Positions 25,251-32,886 of a stretch of 64,000 nucleotides of DNA are shown here, one piece after another (within the stretch, counting starts at the first letter, position 1; the number at the start of each line of letters is the position of its first letter). Origin of the DNA: BNWE01 sp964369545 (lineage in GTDB: Bacteria > Pseudomonadota > Alphaproteobacteria > UBA3830); assembly GCA_964369545.1 (NCBI GenBank), contig CAYJFA010000005.1:37749-101748 (forward strand). Direction: 5' to 3'. Below the pieces are notes generated by a model. It was not told the DNA's origin, searched no databases, and saw only the letters and a program-made list of their open reading frames with translations. The position numbers and the translations under genes are program-made.

Positions 25251-26524
25251 TAAATACAACGCGAATATGGCGACCTTTTACTCAAGAAAAAACTGCACTT
25301 CCGAGTATTAAAATTGTTCGCGGAGAAGGGGCATATGTTTTTGATGAAGCGGGTAAAAAATATCTGGATTTGATCTCAAGTTGGTGGGTGAATTTGCATG
25401 GGCACGCAAATAAAGAAATCGCAGATGCGGTTTATGAGCAGGCAAAAACTCTGGAACATATGATATTTGCGGGATTTACTCATGACGCAGCAGAAAATCT
25501 TTGCAAAAAATTATCGTCGATTTTACCAGAGCAATTGTGTAAATTCTTTTTTTCCGATAATGGCTCAACCTCAGTAGAAATCGCCTTGAAAATGGCATAT
25601 CAATATTGGAAAAACAAAGGATTTCATAACAAGAAAAAGTTTGTAAGTTTCTATGGAGGATATCACGGAGATACAGTTGGAGCAATGAGCGTAGGATCTG
25701 GATATCATGAGACATTTCGAGATTTATGCTTTGACAGTTTTAAAATATCTTGGCCTTCTACTTGGATTGGCGATGAATTAGTAGATGAAAAAGAAAAAAA
25801 AGCCATTGATGAATATCAAAAATATTTGAGTGAATATGGAGAACATACTGCTGTGATAATTGTAGAACCCATGATCCAAGGCGCAGGGGGAATGCGAATG
25901 GTGCGTCCTGAGTTTTTGCGACAAATAGTTGATATATCTAGAAAAAATGAGGTCATAATTATTTTTGATGAGGTCATGACAGGATTTTATAGAACCGGAA
26001 AAATGCTTGCACTTGAACATCTTAATAATGGAGATCAAAAGTATTGCCCAGATATATTATGTATTTCAAAAGGTATAACCGGTGGTTTTTTGCCGCTGTC
26101 ATTAACGATAACAACTGAAAAAATATATGATGCTTTTCTCGATGATTCGTTCAACAAAGCGTTTGTACATGGACATTCTTACACAGCGAATCCGTTAGGC
26201 TGTGCAGCGGCATTGGTATCATTTGACATATTGCAGCGATCAAAAACCCTTAGAAATATCAATGAGATAAATCAAATTCATATGTGTTGGGCAAAAAAGT
26301 TAATTGCACATAAATCTGTGAACAAAGTTAGGATTCTTGGTACAATATGCGCGTTTTCTATTGAAAATTCTTCGTCCTATAAAATGGCTAATATAGTATC
26401 AGATATGCAGGCATGCGGCTTTATTGTCAGACCATTAAAAGAAGTATTATATTTTATACCACCATATTGTACGTCAGGTGATCAACTAAATGATGCCTAT
26501 AAGAGATTGCTGGAAATAATATAA
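25247..26524 (+). CDS. bioA: Adenosylmethionine-8-amino-7-oxononanoate aminotransferase
   Basis: A 425-residue PLP enzyme that makes 7,8-diaminononanoate from KAPA using SAM as amino donor. BioA-specific marks are R-I-W-R-P-F-T-Q at the start, S-S-W-W-V-N-L-H-G-H near residue 45, F-S-D-N-G-S-T-S-V-E near 103, Y-G-G-Y-H-G-D-T near 138, F-D-E-V-M-T-G near 243 and the PLP lysine in C-I-S-K-G near 276. It is the last gene of the operon. bioF, which makes its substrate KAPA, and bioB are not here; they must be elsewhere in the genome or missing. Confidence 0.96.
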   Translation: MINTTRIWRPFTQEKTALPSIKIVRGEGAYVFDEAGKKYLDLISSWWVNLHGHANKEIADAVYEQAKTLEHMIFAGFTHDAAENLCKKLSSILPEQLCKFFFSDNGSTSVEIALKMAYQYWKNKGFHNKKKFVSFYGGYHGDTVGAMSVGSGYHETFRDLCFDSFKISWPSTWIGDELVDEKEKKAIDEYQKYLSEYGEHTAVIIVEPMIQGAGGMRMVRPEFLRQIVDISRKNEVIIIFDEVMTGFYRTGKMLALEHLNNGDQKYCPDILCISKGITGGFLPLSLTITTEKIYDAFLDDSFNKAFVHGHSYTANPLGCAAALVSFDILQRSKTLRNINEINQIHMCWAKKLIAHKSVNKVRILGTICAFSIENSSSYKMANIVSDMQACGFIVRPLKEVLYFIPPYCTSGDQLNDAYKRLLEII

Positions 26525-26630
26525 TTTTATTGATTTTTAAGGGTGAATTTTAAAAATTACTTGATAAAAATGTGGAATTACTGTATTAGTCTAGATCATA
26601 ATAATATAAGATTCGCATGTATTATATTTT

Positions 26631-26707
26631 GCGTCCTTAGCTCAGCTGGATAGAGCATCGGCCTTCTAAGCCGAGGGTCGCAGGTTCGAATCCTGCAGGG
26701 CGCACCA
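26631..26707 (+). tRNA. tRNA-Arg (anticodon TCT)
   Basis: Seventy-seven bases including an encoded CCA. The acceptor stem GCGTCCT pairs with AGGGCGC (one G-U), the D-arm is C-T-C-A-G-C-T-G-G-A-T-A-G-A-G, the anticodon stem TCGGC/GCCGA closes the loop CTTCTAA with anticodon TCT at 26665-26667, and the T-arm is G-C-A-G-G-T-T-C-G-A-A-T-C-C-T-G-C. All stems are sound. The stop codon of the convergent MFS gene begins at the very next base. Confidence 0.97.
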
Positions 26708-27970
26708 CTATTTTCTATCTATTTCTAAAAATTCTTTTTCTGTATGTATCGTTTCTTTTGTAAAAATTGATAGTACATACGCTGCGATTAAACAGATTGG
26801 AAGCGTTAAAATGGAGTTTTGATAATTTGAAATTTCATAAATTCGTGTATTTTGTGTCGATAAGGTTCCGGTCCAAAATACATCTAGTAAAACACCAAGC
26901 AACGGCTGAAATATAGCCCCTACTAACATTACTAATGCGTTTGTAAAAGCGATTGCTGTTCCGGCGTTTTCCAGTAATTCATTGTTTTTGGCGCATGCAA
27001 AAACCATTACTTCAGCGGCGGTAAAAACTCCTATCAGAAATACTGTTAAAAACGATAAATATATATTTTGAATGTATATTAATGGTATAAATAATAAAGC
27101 AACCATTATGATAGAAAAACGGATGGTCTTCATATATCCGTTGATTTTTTTTGCGATTATGGTTAATGGAAGACTACCGATTGCAAATCCAAGAAAGAGT
27201 ATGGAAGAAGCAATGGATGCAGTTTCATTTGTGATACTATATTTTGTCATGAAAAATGGGACGGCCCAAAGTTCAGAAAATACGGAGACGGGAAGATACA
27301 TAAAACCGCCTATTAATCCAATCAATAGAATCTGCTTGTTTTTCACTACTCTACTAAAGATCGAGCTGAATGATTTATGCTGATAACTTGCTTCTTTAAT
27401 TTTTATGATTTTGGGAATAAATGAAAATGCGAGTATAGCAAGAATCACTCCCATAATTGTTAATAAAAGTACAGTTTCTTTCCAACCTATAGTATTTACT
27501 GATTTTGCTATTGGAAATCCTCCGCAGAGCGCGCCTAATGTCCCCATCATGTTAGTTATACCTGCAAAAATAGCAAAATATTTTTTGGGGAATAAAGAAG
27601 ATGCGATTTGCAAACTGGCAATAAAAGCACACGCAGCGCCAGCTCCGACTAAACAACGTCCTATTTGCGCAATAAAAATTTCATTTGTTTGAACAAATAA
27701 AATAGATCCCAATACAGATGAAATTATTGATGATCCTATCAGATTTCTAGGACCTAATTGATCCAAAATTAAACCACACGGAATTTGTAAAGCTGTATAG
27801 GAATAATAAAAAAAAGAAATTAATATTCCAAGCATACTGGCAGTAATGCCGTAATGCGACATTAATTCATTTGTCATAACACTTGGAGAAACTCTAAGAA
27901 TTACTTCATATAAATAAAATAAATTAGCAATTCCCCATATGAGCCAGGATCTTGGTTTAATATGTTTCAT
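26708..27970 (-). CDS. MFS transporter
   Basis: A 420-residue inner-membrane carrier with about 12 helices. The MFS loop 2-3 motif appears as G-L-I-L-D-Q-L-G-P-R-N near residue 65, and the helix-4 segment I-G-R-C-L-V-G-A-G-A-A-C-A-F near 105 is typical. The type is common in Legionella, Coxiella and rickettsia-like bacteria, where many paralogues import host metabolites; the substrate here is unknown. It lies 19 bases downstream of the Lrp-type regulator on the same strand, so regulator and transporter probably form one operon. Its stop codon abuts the tRNA-Arg gene. Confidence 0.88.
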   Translation of the reverse strand: MKHIKPRSWLIWGIANLFYLYEVILRVSPSVMTNELMSHYGITASMLGILISFFYYSYTALQIPCGLILDQLGPRNLIGSSIISSVLGSILFVQTNEIFIAQIGRCLVGAGAACAFIASLQIASSLFPKKYFAIFAGITNMMGTLGALCGGFPIAKSVNTIGWKETVLLLTIMGVILAILAFSFIPKIIKIKEASYQHKSFSSIFSRVVKNKQILLIGLIGGFMYLPVSVFSELWAVPFFMTKYSITNETASIASSILFLGFAIGSLPLTIIAKKINGYMKTIRFSIIMVALLFIPLIYIQNIYLSFLTVFLIGVFTAAEVMVFACAKNNELLENAGTAIAFTNALVMLVGAIFQPLLGVLLDVFWTGTLSTQNTRIYEISNYQNSILTLPICLIAAYVLSIFTKETIHTEKEFLEIDRK

Positions 27971-27989
27971 TGTGTATCCTTGATTTATT

Positions 27990-28454
27990 TCAGCTTACTA
28001 TAAAACTTTCTTCCTTGTCGGATGAAAGAATAATTTGAGTTATTGTTTTTGTTACACCTGATTGTTTTTTCAAAAAATTAGTCGTTAAATTATCTAAAGC
28101 TTTTGTGTTTTCACAGCGGACTTTTAATAGATAAGATGCTTCGCCGGTAATGCGATGGCATTCAAGAACATTTTCGTTATTCATAATATATTTTGGAAAT
28201 TCTACATCGTTATCGCCTTCCATCCATATGGAAATAAAGGCGCCAAGCTCCATATTCATAAATTTACTATCAATAACAGCTGCAAATCTTTTTATGTTTC
28301 CATCTTTTTTCATTTTTCTTATTCGTTCATTTGTTGCTGAAGAAGAAAGCCCAACTTTTTCACCTATTTGATTGTTGGTAAGGTTTGAATCTTGCATTAT
28401 TAATTTGGCTATTATTCTGTCTAATTTGCTTGATTCAATATTTTGTCCTGTCAT
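27990..28454 (-). CDS. Lrp/AsnC-family transcriptional regulator
   Basis: A 154-residue DNA-binding protein. The N-terminal helix-turn-helix covers residues about 9-55 (L-D-R-I-I-A-K-L-I, then I-G-E-K-V-G-L-S-S-S-A-T-N-E-R-I), and the RAM ligand-binding domain covers about 70-145 (G-A-F-I-S-I-W, then C-H-R-I-T-G-E-A-S-Y-L-L-K-V). Such proteins sense amino acids and usually regulate themselves and a neighbouring transport or metabolic gene; the MFS gene 19 bases downstream is the natural target. A strong promoter with two palindromes lies just upstream, fitting autoregulation. Confidence 0.93.
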   Translation of the reverse strand: MTGQNIESSKLDRIIAKLIMQDSNLTNNQIGEKVGLSSSATNERIRKMKKDGNIKRFAAVIDSKFMNMELGAFISIWMEGDNDVEFPKYIMNNENVLECHRITGEASYLLKVRCENTKALDNLTTNFLKKQSGVTKTITQIILSSDKEESFIVS

Positions 28455-28473
28455 TTGATTTTTTCCGAGTTTT

Positions 28474-28518
28474 TATTCCGAATATACAATGATATTCAAG
28501 AATATTATATAATGTCAA
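28474..28518 (-). promoter_or_regulatory. Promoter and paired operator-like palindromes of the Lrp-type gene
   Basis: On the minus strand TTGACA (28518-28513, perfect -35) is followed after 18 bases by TATCAT (28494-28489, five of six). Two palindromes with the same half-site sit on it: ATATTC-AA-GAATAT (28492-28505) in the spacer and TATTC-C-GAATA (28474-28484) just downstream of the -10; their centres are about 20 bases apart, two helical turns. This is what an autoregulating Lrp/AsnC octamer would be expected to bind. The -35 overlaps the stop of tssG. Confidence 0.6.
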
Positions 28519-29474
28519 TGAATAACATTTATTTTTGCGGAATCTATATTGTTTTTTGCTGAAAACCAAGTGGTTTTACCAAGTATTGGTGGATTACTTT
28601 GGAAAAGGTTTAATTGTGGGACACTTTTAGGAGTGACATTTATATAACAAGTTAAAAAGTCTCCAATATATTTTCTAATGAAAAATTTGAGATCATTTAA
28701 ATATTGTGTGTCAGTTAGAATTCGATAGATTTTTTTATAATCATCATGGGTTAAATCTATTTCTATTCCGAATGTAGAGAGTGAAATTTTTTTTCCAAGT
28801 TCGGAATTTTTTCCTAACTCAATATTTCTTATCCCTAGTTTTGTTGTTTCGCTTTTCTGATACCAAAAAAATTTAAATTGCTTTACTCTTGCTTCCAATT
28901 GAAAAATCGATTTTATTAATGATTCTAAACCGGAAGCGCTTTTTTCTTTTATCCAGAAAAGATATGAGACTCTTGAAAAGATTCGATTCATCTTTAATTG
29001 ATCTTCTCCGCAAAAGGCAGCTAGTGTTTTGATAAATAAGCAATTTTTGTTGTTATGATTTTGAAGATTTAAGTATTTTCGTTTGCTGATTTGGTACGAA
29101 ATTCCCAATAATCGTGAATTGAAAATATTAACAAATTCAGCCATTGCAACATCTTTTTTTGAGGTTCTTCTAAAAATAAGTTCTGCGTACGGAGTCGGTA
29201 ATGGAGCATTTATGCCTGCTATAGATAATCTTTGTATATATATTATGTTTAATCTATTGATTTTTTTGATTTTTTCTATTTCCGTTCCTCGTAGATGGAA
29301 AGAGTTTATGCTGTAAGTTTTAAAGGGGCTATGAGATATATTAATTTCTTTTCCGAAAGAATTTTGCGACCCGAATTCCAAGATAAATGCCGCCATTTCA
29401 AATGAAAATTGATATGCATTTTTTTCGAGATTTTCTATTAAAGATAATTCGTGCTTCCGAAATTGTGTTTCCAT
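28515..29474 (-). CDS. tssG: Type VI secretion baseplate protein TssG
   Basis: A 319-residue cytoplasmic baseplate subunit that joins TssF to form the wedge of the T6SS. Family marks include S-F-E-M-A-A-F-I-L-E near residue 25, the L-P-T-P-Y-A-E-L-I segment near 90, and a C-terminal region with F-L-T-C-Y-I-N-V. Length is close to the family norm (about 300-350). It overlaps the end of tssF by 37 bases, keeping the usual tssE-tssF-tssG order. It is the last T6SS gene of this cluster; sheath, ATPase and membrane-complex genes are not in the window. Confidence 0.82.
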   Translation of the reverse strand: METQFRKHELSLIENLEKNAYQFSFEMAAFILEFGSQNSFGKEINISHSPFKTYSINSFHLRGTEIEKIKKINRLNIIYIQRLSIAGINAPLPTPYAELIFRRTSKKDVAMAEFVNIFNSRLLGISYQISKRKYLNLQNHNNKNCLFIKTLAAFCGEDQLKMNRIFSRVSYLFWIKEKSASGLESLIKSIFQLEARVKQFKFFWYQKSETTKLGIRNIELGKNSELGKKISLSTFGIEIDLTHDDYKKIYRILTDTQYLNDLKFFIRKYIGDFLTCYINVTPKSVPQLNLFQSNPPILGKTTWFSAKNNIDSAKINVIH

Positions 29475-30349
29475 TTTCTTAATTCCCTGTTTTTAGACGT
29501 ATTTTTTACTGATACTTCGACAAATGTATTTATAGATGTGTATGATGATAGAAATTTAGATATAATCAAACTAAGCGGTAGCCCTAAGTTTGCTATTGAT
29601 TCATCGAATGAGATCTCTACATTGGTTCCACGGGCGAACCCTTTCCAGATTTGTTCATTGAGACGTTTTGTTTGTATTGTGCTGTCAATTGATAGAATCG
29701 CGTCGATTTCTCCTGATAAATTTGAATCAGCAATATCTGCAAATATATATAAAATTTCTTTAAGTTTTTTTATTCCATCAGCGCTGAATGAAAGTGAGCT
29801 CAATGATAATGCGGATATTAATTTCCATAGGATTTCTCCGGTTTTTATAGAAGATTTTTGATTGGTTGGGCGGTCTAAACAATAAACATTTTTGATAGGC
29901 GCTGAGAGTTCTATCTGCAACTTTCCGTTGACAGGAATCTGCTCTGCAGAAAATCGATTAGTACATAATGTATGTGCATAAAATATTTTTTCAGATGGAA
30001 ATTGAGGGTTGAAATTTAAATCGATGAAAGACACGTATACATCTTCTCCAATGGCGTCAGTCATATAGCTTTTTTTTCTTTTTGATGTCCAAAACAGTTG
30101 ATTTTCAGATGATTGTGAAGAATGATCACAGGAAAAAAATTCGGGAATAATGATTTCATCGTTATTCTTCGAATCGATTGCTGCCATTTTTTCTATGCTA
30201 TAAATTTCATTGCTGTGATATCTGCGAAAATCTGCAGTTATGCAGTATTCAACCTGTTTATAATCCAACCGTAACGGCTCTGAAATTTTTGGAAAGAGGT
30301 TGATTGCAGGTACACTTGAAAGCGAGAAGTTTTTAGTCGATATTTTCAT
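29438..30349 (-). CDS. tssF: TssF, C-terminal part (second half of a frameshifted gene)
   Basis: A 303-residue frame that begins where a normal TssF would be at mid-length: S-S-V-P-A-I-N-L-F-P near residue 11 is the family's conserved P-x-x-N-L-F motif, and the rest runs to the usual C-terminus. The ATG at 30349 has no ribosome binding site, and the frame is open further upstream (reading I-P-I-S-Y-D-I-S before the Met) back to the A7/T7 run at 30378-30384, where it meets the frame of the N-terminal part. This is one gene split by a one-base shift, restored by slippage or decayed. Confidence 0.78.
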   Translation of the reverse strand: MKISTKNFSLSSVPAINLFPKISEPLRLDYKQVEYCITADFRRYHSNEIYSIEKMAAIDSKNNDEIIIPEFFSCDHSSQSSENQLFWTSKRKKSYMTDAIGEDVYVSFIDLNFNPQFPSEKIFYAHTLCTNRFSAEQIPVNGKLQIELSAPIKNVYCLDRPTNQKSSIKTGEILWKLISALSLSSLSFSADGIKKLKEILYIFADIADSNLSGEIDAILSIDSTIQTKRLNEQIWKGFARGTNVEISFDESIANLGLPLSLIISKFLSSYTSINTFVEVSVKNTSKNRELRKWKHNFGSTNYL

Positions 30350-30363
30350 CGAAATATCGTAAC

Positions 30364-31209
30364 TTATTGGAATATATAAAAAAACTCTCCATTAATATCA
30401 GATAGATTTGAAATATCTATATCAAATCCATAAAATTTTTCTGAAAACATAAAATATTCTTGTAATAACCTGAATCCTTGGAATGTGCTGTTTGGATATG
30501 GTAAAAGTGATTCATCAGCTTCGATTCCTACAGGAGAAATCCCGGATAAAAATGTGAAATTTTTATCTTTTTGATGTACTACATTTTCTTCCGTTGAAAA
30601 TATTGATGAAAAAATTTTTCCACGCAACAATGCATCTGCTTGTATATAAAATCGTAATTTCTGTGGCGTTTGCGATCCAGCGATACCTGAGTATTTCAAT
30701 CCAATTTTCAGATAGTATGTCGATTTTGCATAGTAGTTTGGGATGTGTTCTTTTTGAACTATTTCTACGTTTCCAATACTTATCGGCCAGAGTTGTAAAT
30801 CATGCGATGTTCTGAATGTGCAATTTTCTCCGGAATGGCTTAAAGCATAGAGCAGTGTATTTTTTGGGATATTAAAGCCAGGTATTTTCGCTGCGCGGGG
30901 AATGTCTACATCAAAATTTACCATTACACATGATGGTGATGGCAACATAAGGGGCTTGTATAAAACTTCTAGTAGAGCAGAAGCAATTTCAGGAAATTGG
31001 TCATCGATTTGTTTTTGTAGTTTCCCCGTGAGAAACGCGAAGCTTTCAATCATGCGTTCTACATGAGGATCAGAAGATTCATTATGAGACAAATCTAAAT
31101 GTCTAGCTATTTTAGGAAATTTTGAAGTAAATTCGCTGCTTGCGCTTCTAAGATAAGAAAGCTCGTATTGATAATATTCTGATAAGATATCTATTTCTTT
31201 TTTTAACAT
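30364..31209 (-). CDS. tssF: TssF, N-terminal part (first half of a frameshifted gene)
   Basis: A 281-residue frame with the TssF N-terminus: Y-Y-Q-Y-E-L-S-Y-L-R near residue 13, F-P-K-I-A-R-H-L near 31, D-P-H-V-E-R-M-I-E-S-F-A-F-L near 47 and F-P-E-I-A-S-A-L-L-E-V-L-Y near 73. Near its end F-R-L-L-Q-E-Y-F-M-F matches the family. It runs through seven T's (minus strand, 30384-30378) and stops six codons later, while the -1 frame continues straight into the C-terminal part. Joined, they give about 590 residues, normal TssF length. Ten bases downstream of tssE. Confidence 0.8.
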   Translation of the reverse strand: MLKKEIDILSEYYQYELSYLRSASSEFTSKFPKIARHLDLSHNESSDPHVERMIESFAFLTGKLQKQIDDQFPEIASALLEVLYKPLMLPSPSCVMVNFDVDIPRAAKIPGFNIPKNTLLYALSHSGENCTFRTSHDLQLWPISIGNVEIVQKEHIPNYYAKSTYYLKIGLKYSGIAGSQTPQKLRFYIQADALLRGKIFSSIFSTEENVVHQKDKNFTFLSGISPVGIEADESLLPYPNSTFQGFRLLQEYFMFSEKFYGFDIDISNLSDINGEFFYIFQ

Positions 31210-31219
31210 TGTTTATTTT

Positions 31220-31657
31220 TTATGTATTTAAAATAACGGGAAATGACAACGGGATTCTACGATTTTCCATTACTACCATCGCATCTATGTTAATAAATAA
31301 AAAGCTGGGATCACTCCCAGTTCCTTGAATGTGCGCTTTAGCATTTATCAACCTCGGTTCAAATTGCGCGATTACTTTTTCAATTCTTGTTTCCAATTCC
31401 TGCATTGCAAAAACATTTTCTGTAGAAATATCGCTTGTAATATTGATGCCATATGAAAATGGAGTTAATAATCTTTTGTCTGCACGATTTTTCCAAAAAA
31501 TCGCGATACGCGTATTTAGTAATCGAGATAAATCTTCGATAATAGAACTTTGCAATTCAACTAATGAAGAAAATCGCTTTGGCTGCTTCTCAAACGCGAT
31601 TTCGGTGTTTTCGTCTATTAATTTTTCAAATAGAGGCGTGACAACTAAGTTTGGCAT
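31220..31657 (-). CDS. tssE: Type VI secretion baseplate protein TssE (gp25-like)
   Basis: A 145-residue homologue of phage T4 gp25, which starts sheath polymerisation on the baseplate. The gp25-like core shows in I-I-E-D-L-S-R-L-L-N-T-R near residue 45, the Y-G-I-N segment near 70 and E-P-R-L-I-N-A-K near 100. A TTG at 31675 in frame is unlikely: TTGGGAGGTAAG supplies a GGGAGG ribosome binding site ten bases before the ATG at 31657. It sits between the probable hcp (2 bases away) and tssF. Confidence 0.82.
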   Translation of the reverse strand: MPNLVVTPLFEKLIDENTEIAFEKQPKRFSSLVELQSSIIEDLSRLLNTRIAIFWKNRADKRLLTPFSYGINITSDISTENVFAMQELETRIEKVIAQFEPRLINAKAHIQGTGSDPSFLFINIDAMVVMENRRIPLSFPVILNT

Positions 31658-31659
31658 TT

Positions 31660-32187
31660 TTAACTTACCTCCCAAGTGGTGAGATCTATTTTTGTCGCTG
31701 CTTTTCCCGTTTTCGTTCCATTCTTAAAATCTTGGTAGGAATCTGAATAGGCGGTATATCTGAAGGTAAAAGCAGAAACTTCTCCTTTTCTTTCAAATTG
31801 CTGGATAATACATTTCGTAAATTCTTTTTCTTCAAGAATCTCTATTGATCCGCCGGTTATGATTATTTTTTTTAAGATTATTTTTGAGATTTCTTTTCCC
31901 GCGGCAAGACCTCCTTGAATCATCGCGCAAAATCTCGTGGAGGGCATATATATTTTCATGTCCTTAGCACATACAGCGCTATCAGATGATTTCATTCCAT
32001 CAAACAATGAAAATTTTGATATACTAAATTCCATAGAATAAAATTTTGCATATTCTTTAAATCCTTCTATGTCAGATTCAAAAATTTTATCTGCAGATAT
32101 TAACCACGTGGACTTATCTGTATATTGGGGATGATTATCTGAGATTTCATTTTTTGCAAAAAAAGGATTTACAAGATTTTCTATCAT
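31660..32187 (-). CDS. Probable T6SS tube protein Hcp (diverged)
   Basis: A 175-residue protein immediately upstream of tssE, the usual place of hcp. The middle shows the rhythm of Hcp: a strand pair S-M-E-F-S-I-S-K-F near residue 50, then I-I-I-T-G-G-S-I-E near 108 and a final F-T-F-R-Y-T-A-Y-S near 140. There is no signal peptide, as expected for a protein leaving through the T6SS. Sequence resemblance alone is weak and the call rests largely on gene order; it could also be a small structural protein peculiar to this type of system. The start has A-A-G-G-T-G-G directly upstream. Confidence 0.5.
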   Translation of the reverse strand: MIENLVNPFFAKNEISDNHPQYTDKSTWLISADKIFESDIEGFKEYAKFYSMEFSISKFSLFDGMKSSDSAVCAKDMKIYMPSTRFCAMIQGGLAAGKEISKIILKKIIITGGSIEILEEKEFTKCIIQQFERKGEVSAFTFRYTAYSDSYQDFKNGTKTGKAATKIDLTTWEVS

Positions 32188-32405
32188 AAACCACCTTATG
32201 AATCATATATATATAAATTAATGGTTTGATAGTTAATAAATGATGAATGTCTTAGAACCCGTTTGGATGAAATGCTTACTTAAAATCTATTTTATTAGAA
32301 TCATCTTTCACATCTTCATGTATATACATCATAATACATTATACGTTTCGGTGTTCATGCTAATTTTTCCTTGTTCTTGAATAAAATTTTCATGCAAGCA
32401 GGTTT

Positions 32406-32873
32406 TTACTCCCTCACTTTATTTTTAAGTATTCGAGATTTTTCTCGGTTCCATTCTCTTTCTTTTATTGTTTCACGCTTATCGATGGTTTTTTTTCCTT
32501 TTCCGAGCCCGATTGAGACTTTTACGAATCCTTTTTCATTGAAATATATGCTGATTGGTACTAGTGTATATCCACCTTTTTTTAGCTGTCCGATTAATTT
32601 CAAAATCTGTTTTTTTCTTAAAAGTAATTTTCTTGATCTTTTAGGGTCGTGATTCATGCGATTCGCGAGAGAATATTCAGGAATATGCATTTGATATAAA
32701 AAGACCTCACAGGATTTTGATAATCCTGCATAGGCATCTGTAAGGTTGACTTTATGATTTCTTAGAGATTTTACTTCGCTTCCTTGCAATACGATTCCAG
32801 CTTCAAACTTCTCCAGTATTTCATAATCGTAATGTGCTTTTTTATTGTATCCTATTTCTTTATATTCTGCCAT
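32406..32873 (-). CDS. smpB: SsrA-binding protein SmpB
   Basis: A 155-residue partner of tmRNA in trans-translation, which frees stalled ribosomes. N-K-K-A-H-Y-D-Y-E-I at residue 10, F-E-A-G-I-V-L-Q-G-S-E-V-K-S-L-R near 23 and a basic tail with K-K-T-I-D-K-R-E-T are all standard. It is the last gene of dnaN-recF-dapA-smpB. I looked for an ssrA gene in the 218-base gap beyond the T6SS side and found none. Confidence 0.97.
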   Translation of the reverse strand: MAEYKEIGYNKKAHYDYEILEKFEAGIVLQGSEVKSLRNHKVNLTDAYAGLSKSCEVFLYQMHIPEYSLANRMNHDPKRSRKLLLRKKQILKLIGQLKKGGYTLVPISIYFNEKGFVKVSIGLGKGKKTIDKRETIKEREWNREKSRILKNKVRE

Positions 32874-32886
32874 TTTAATATCTCGA

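Noticed and set aside
32188..32405. Possible tmRNA (ssrA) near smpB
   Set aside because: No tRNA-Ala-like ends or tag reading frame could be found; only an AT palindrome ATGTATATACAT (32318-32329).
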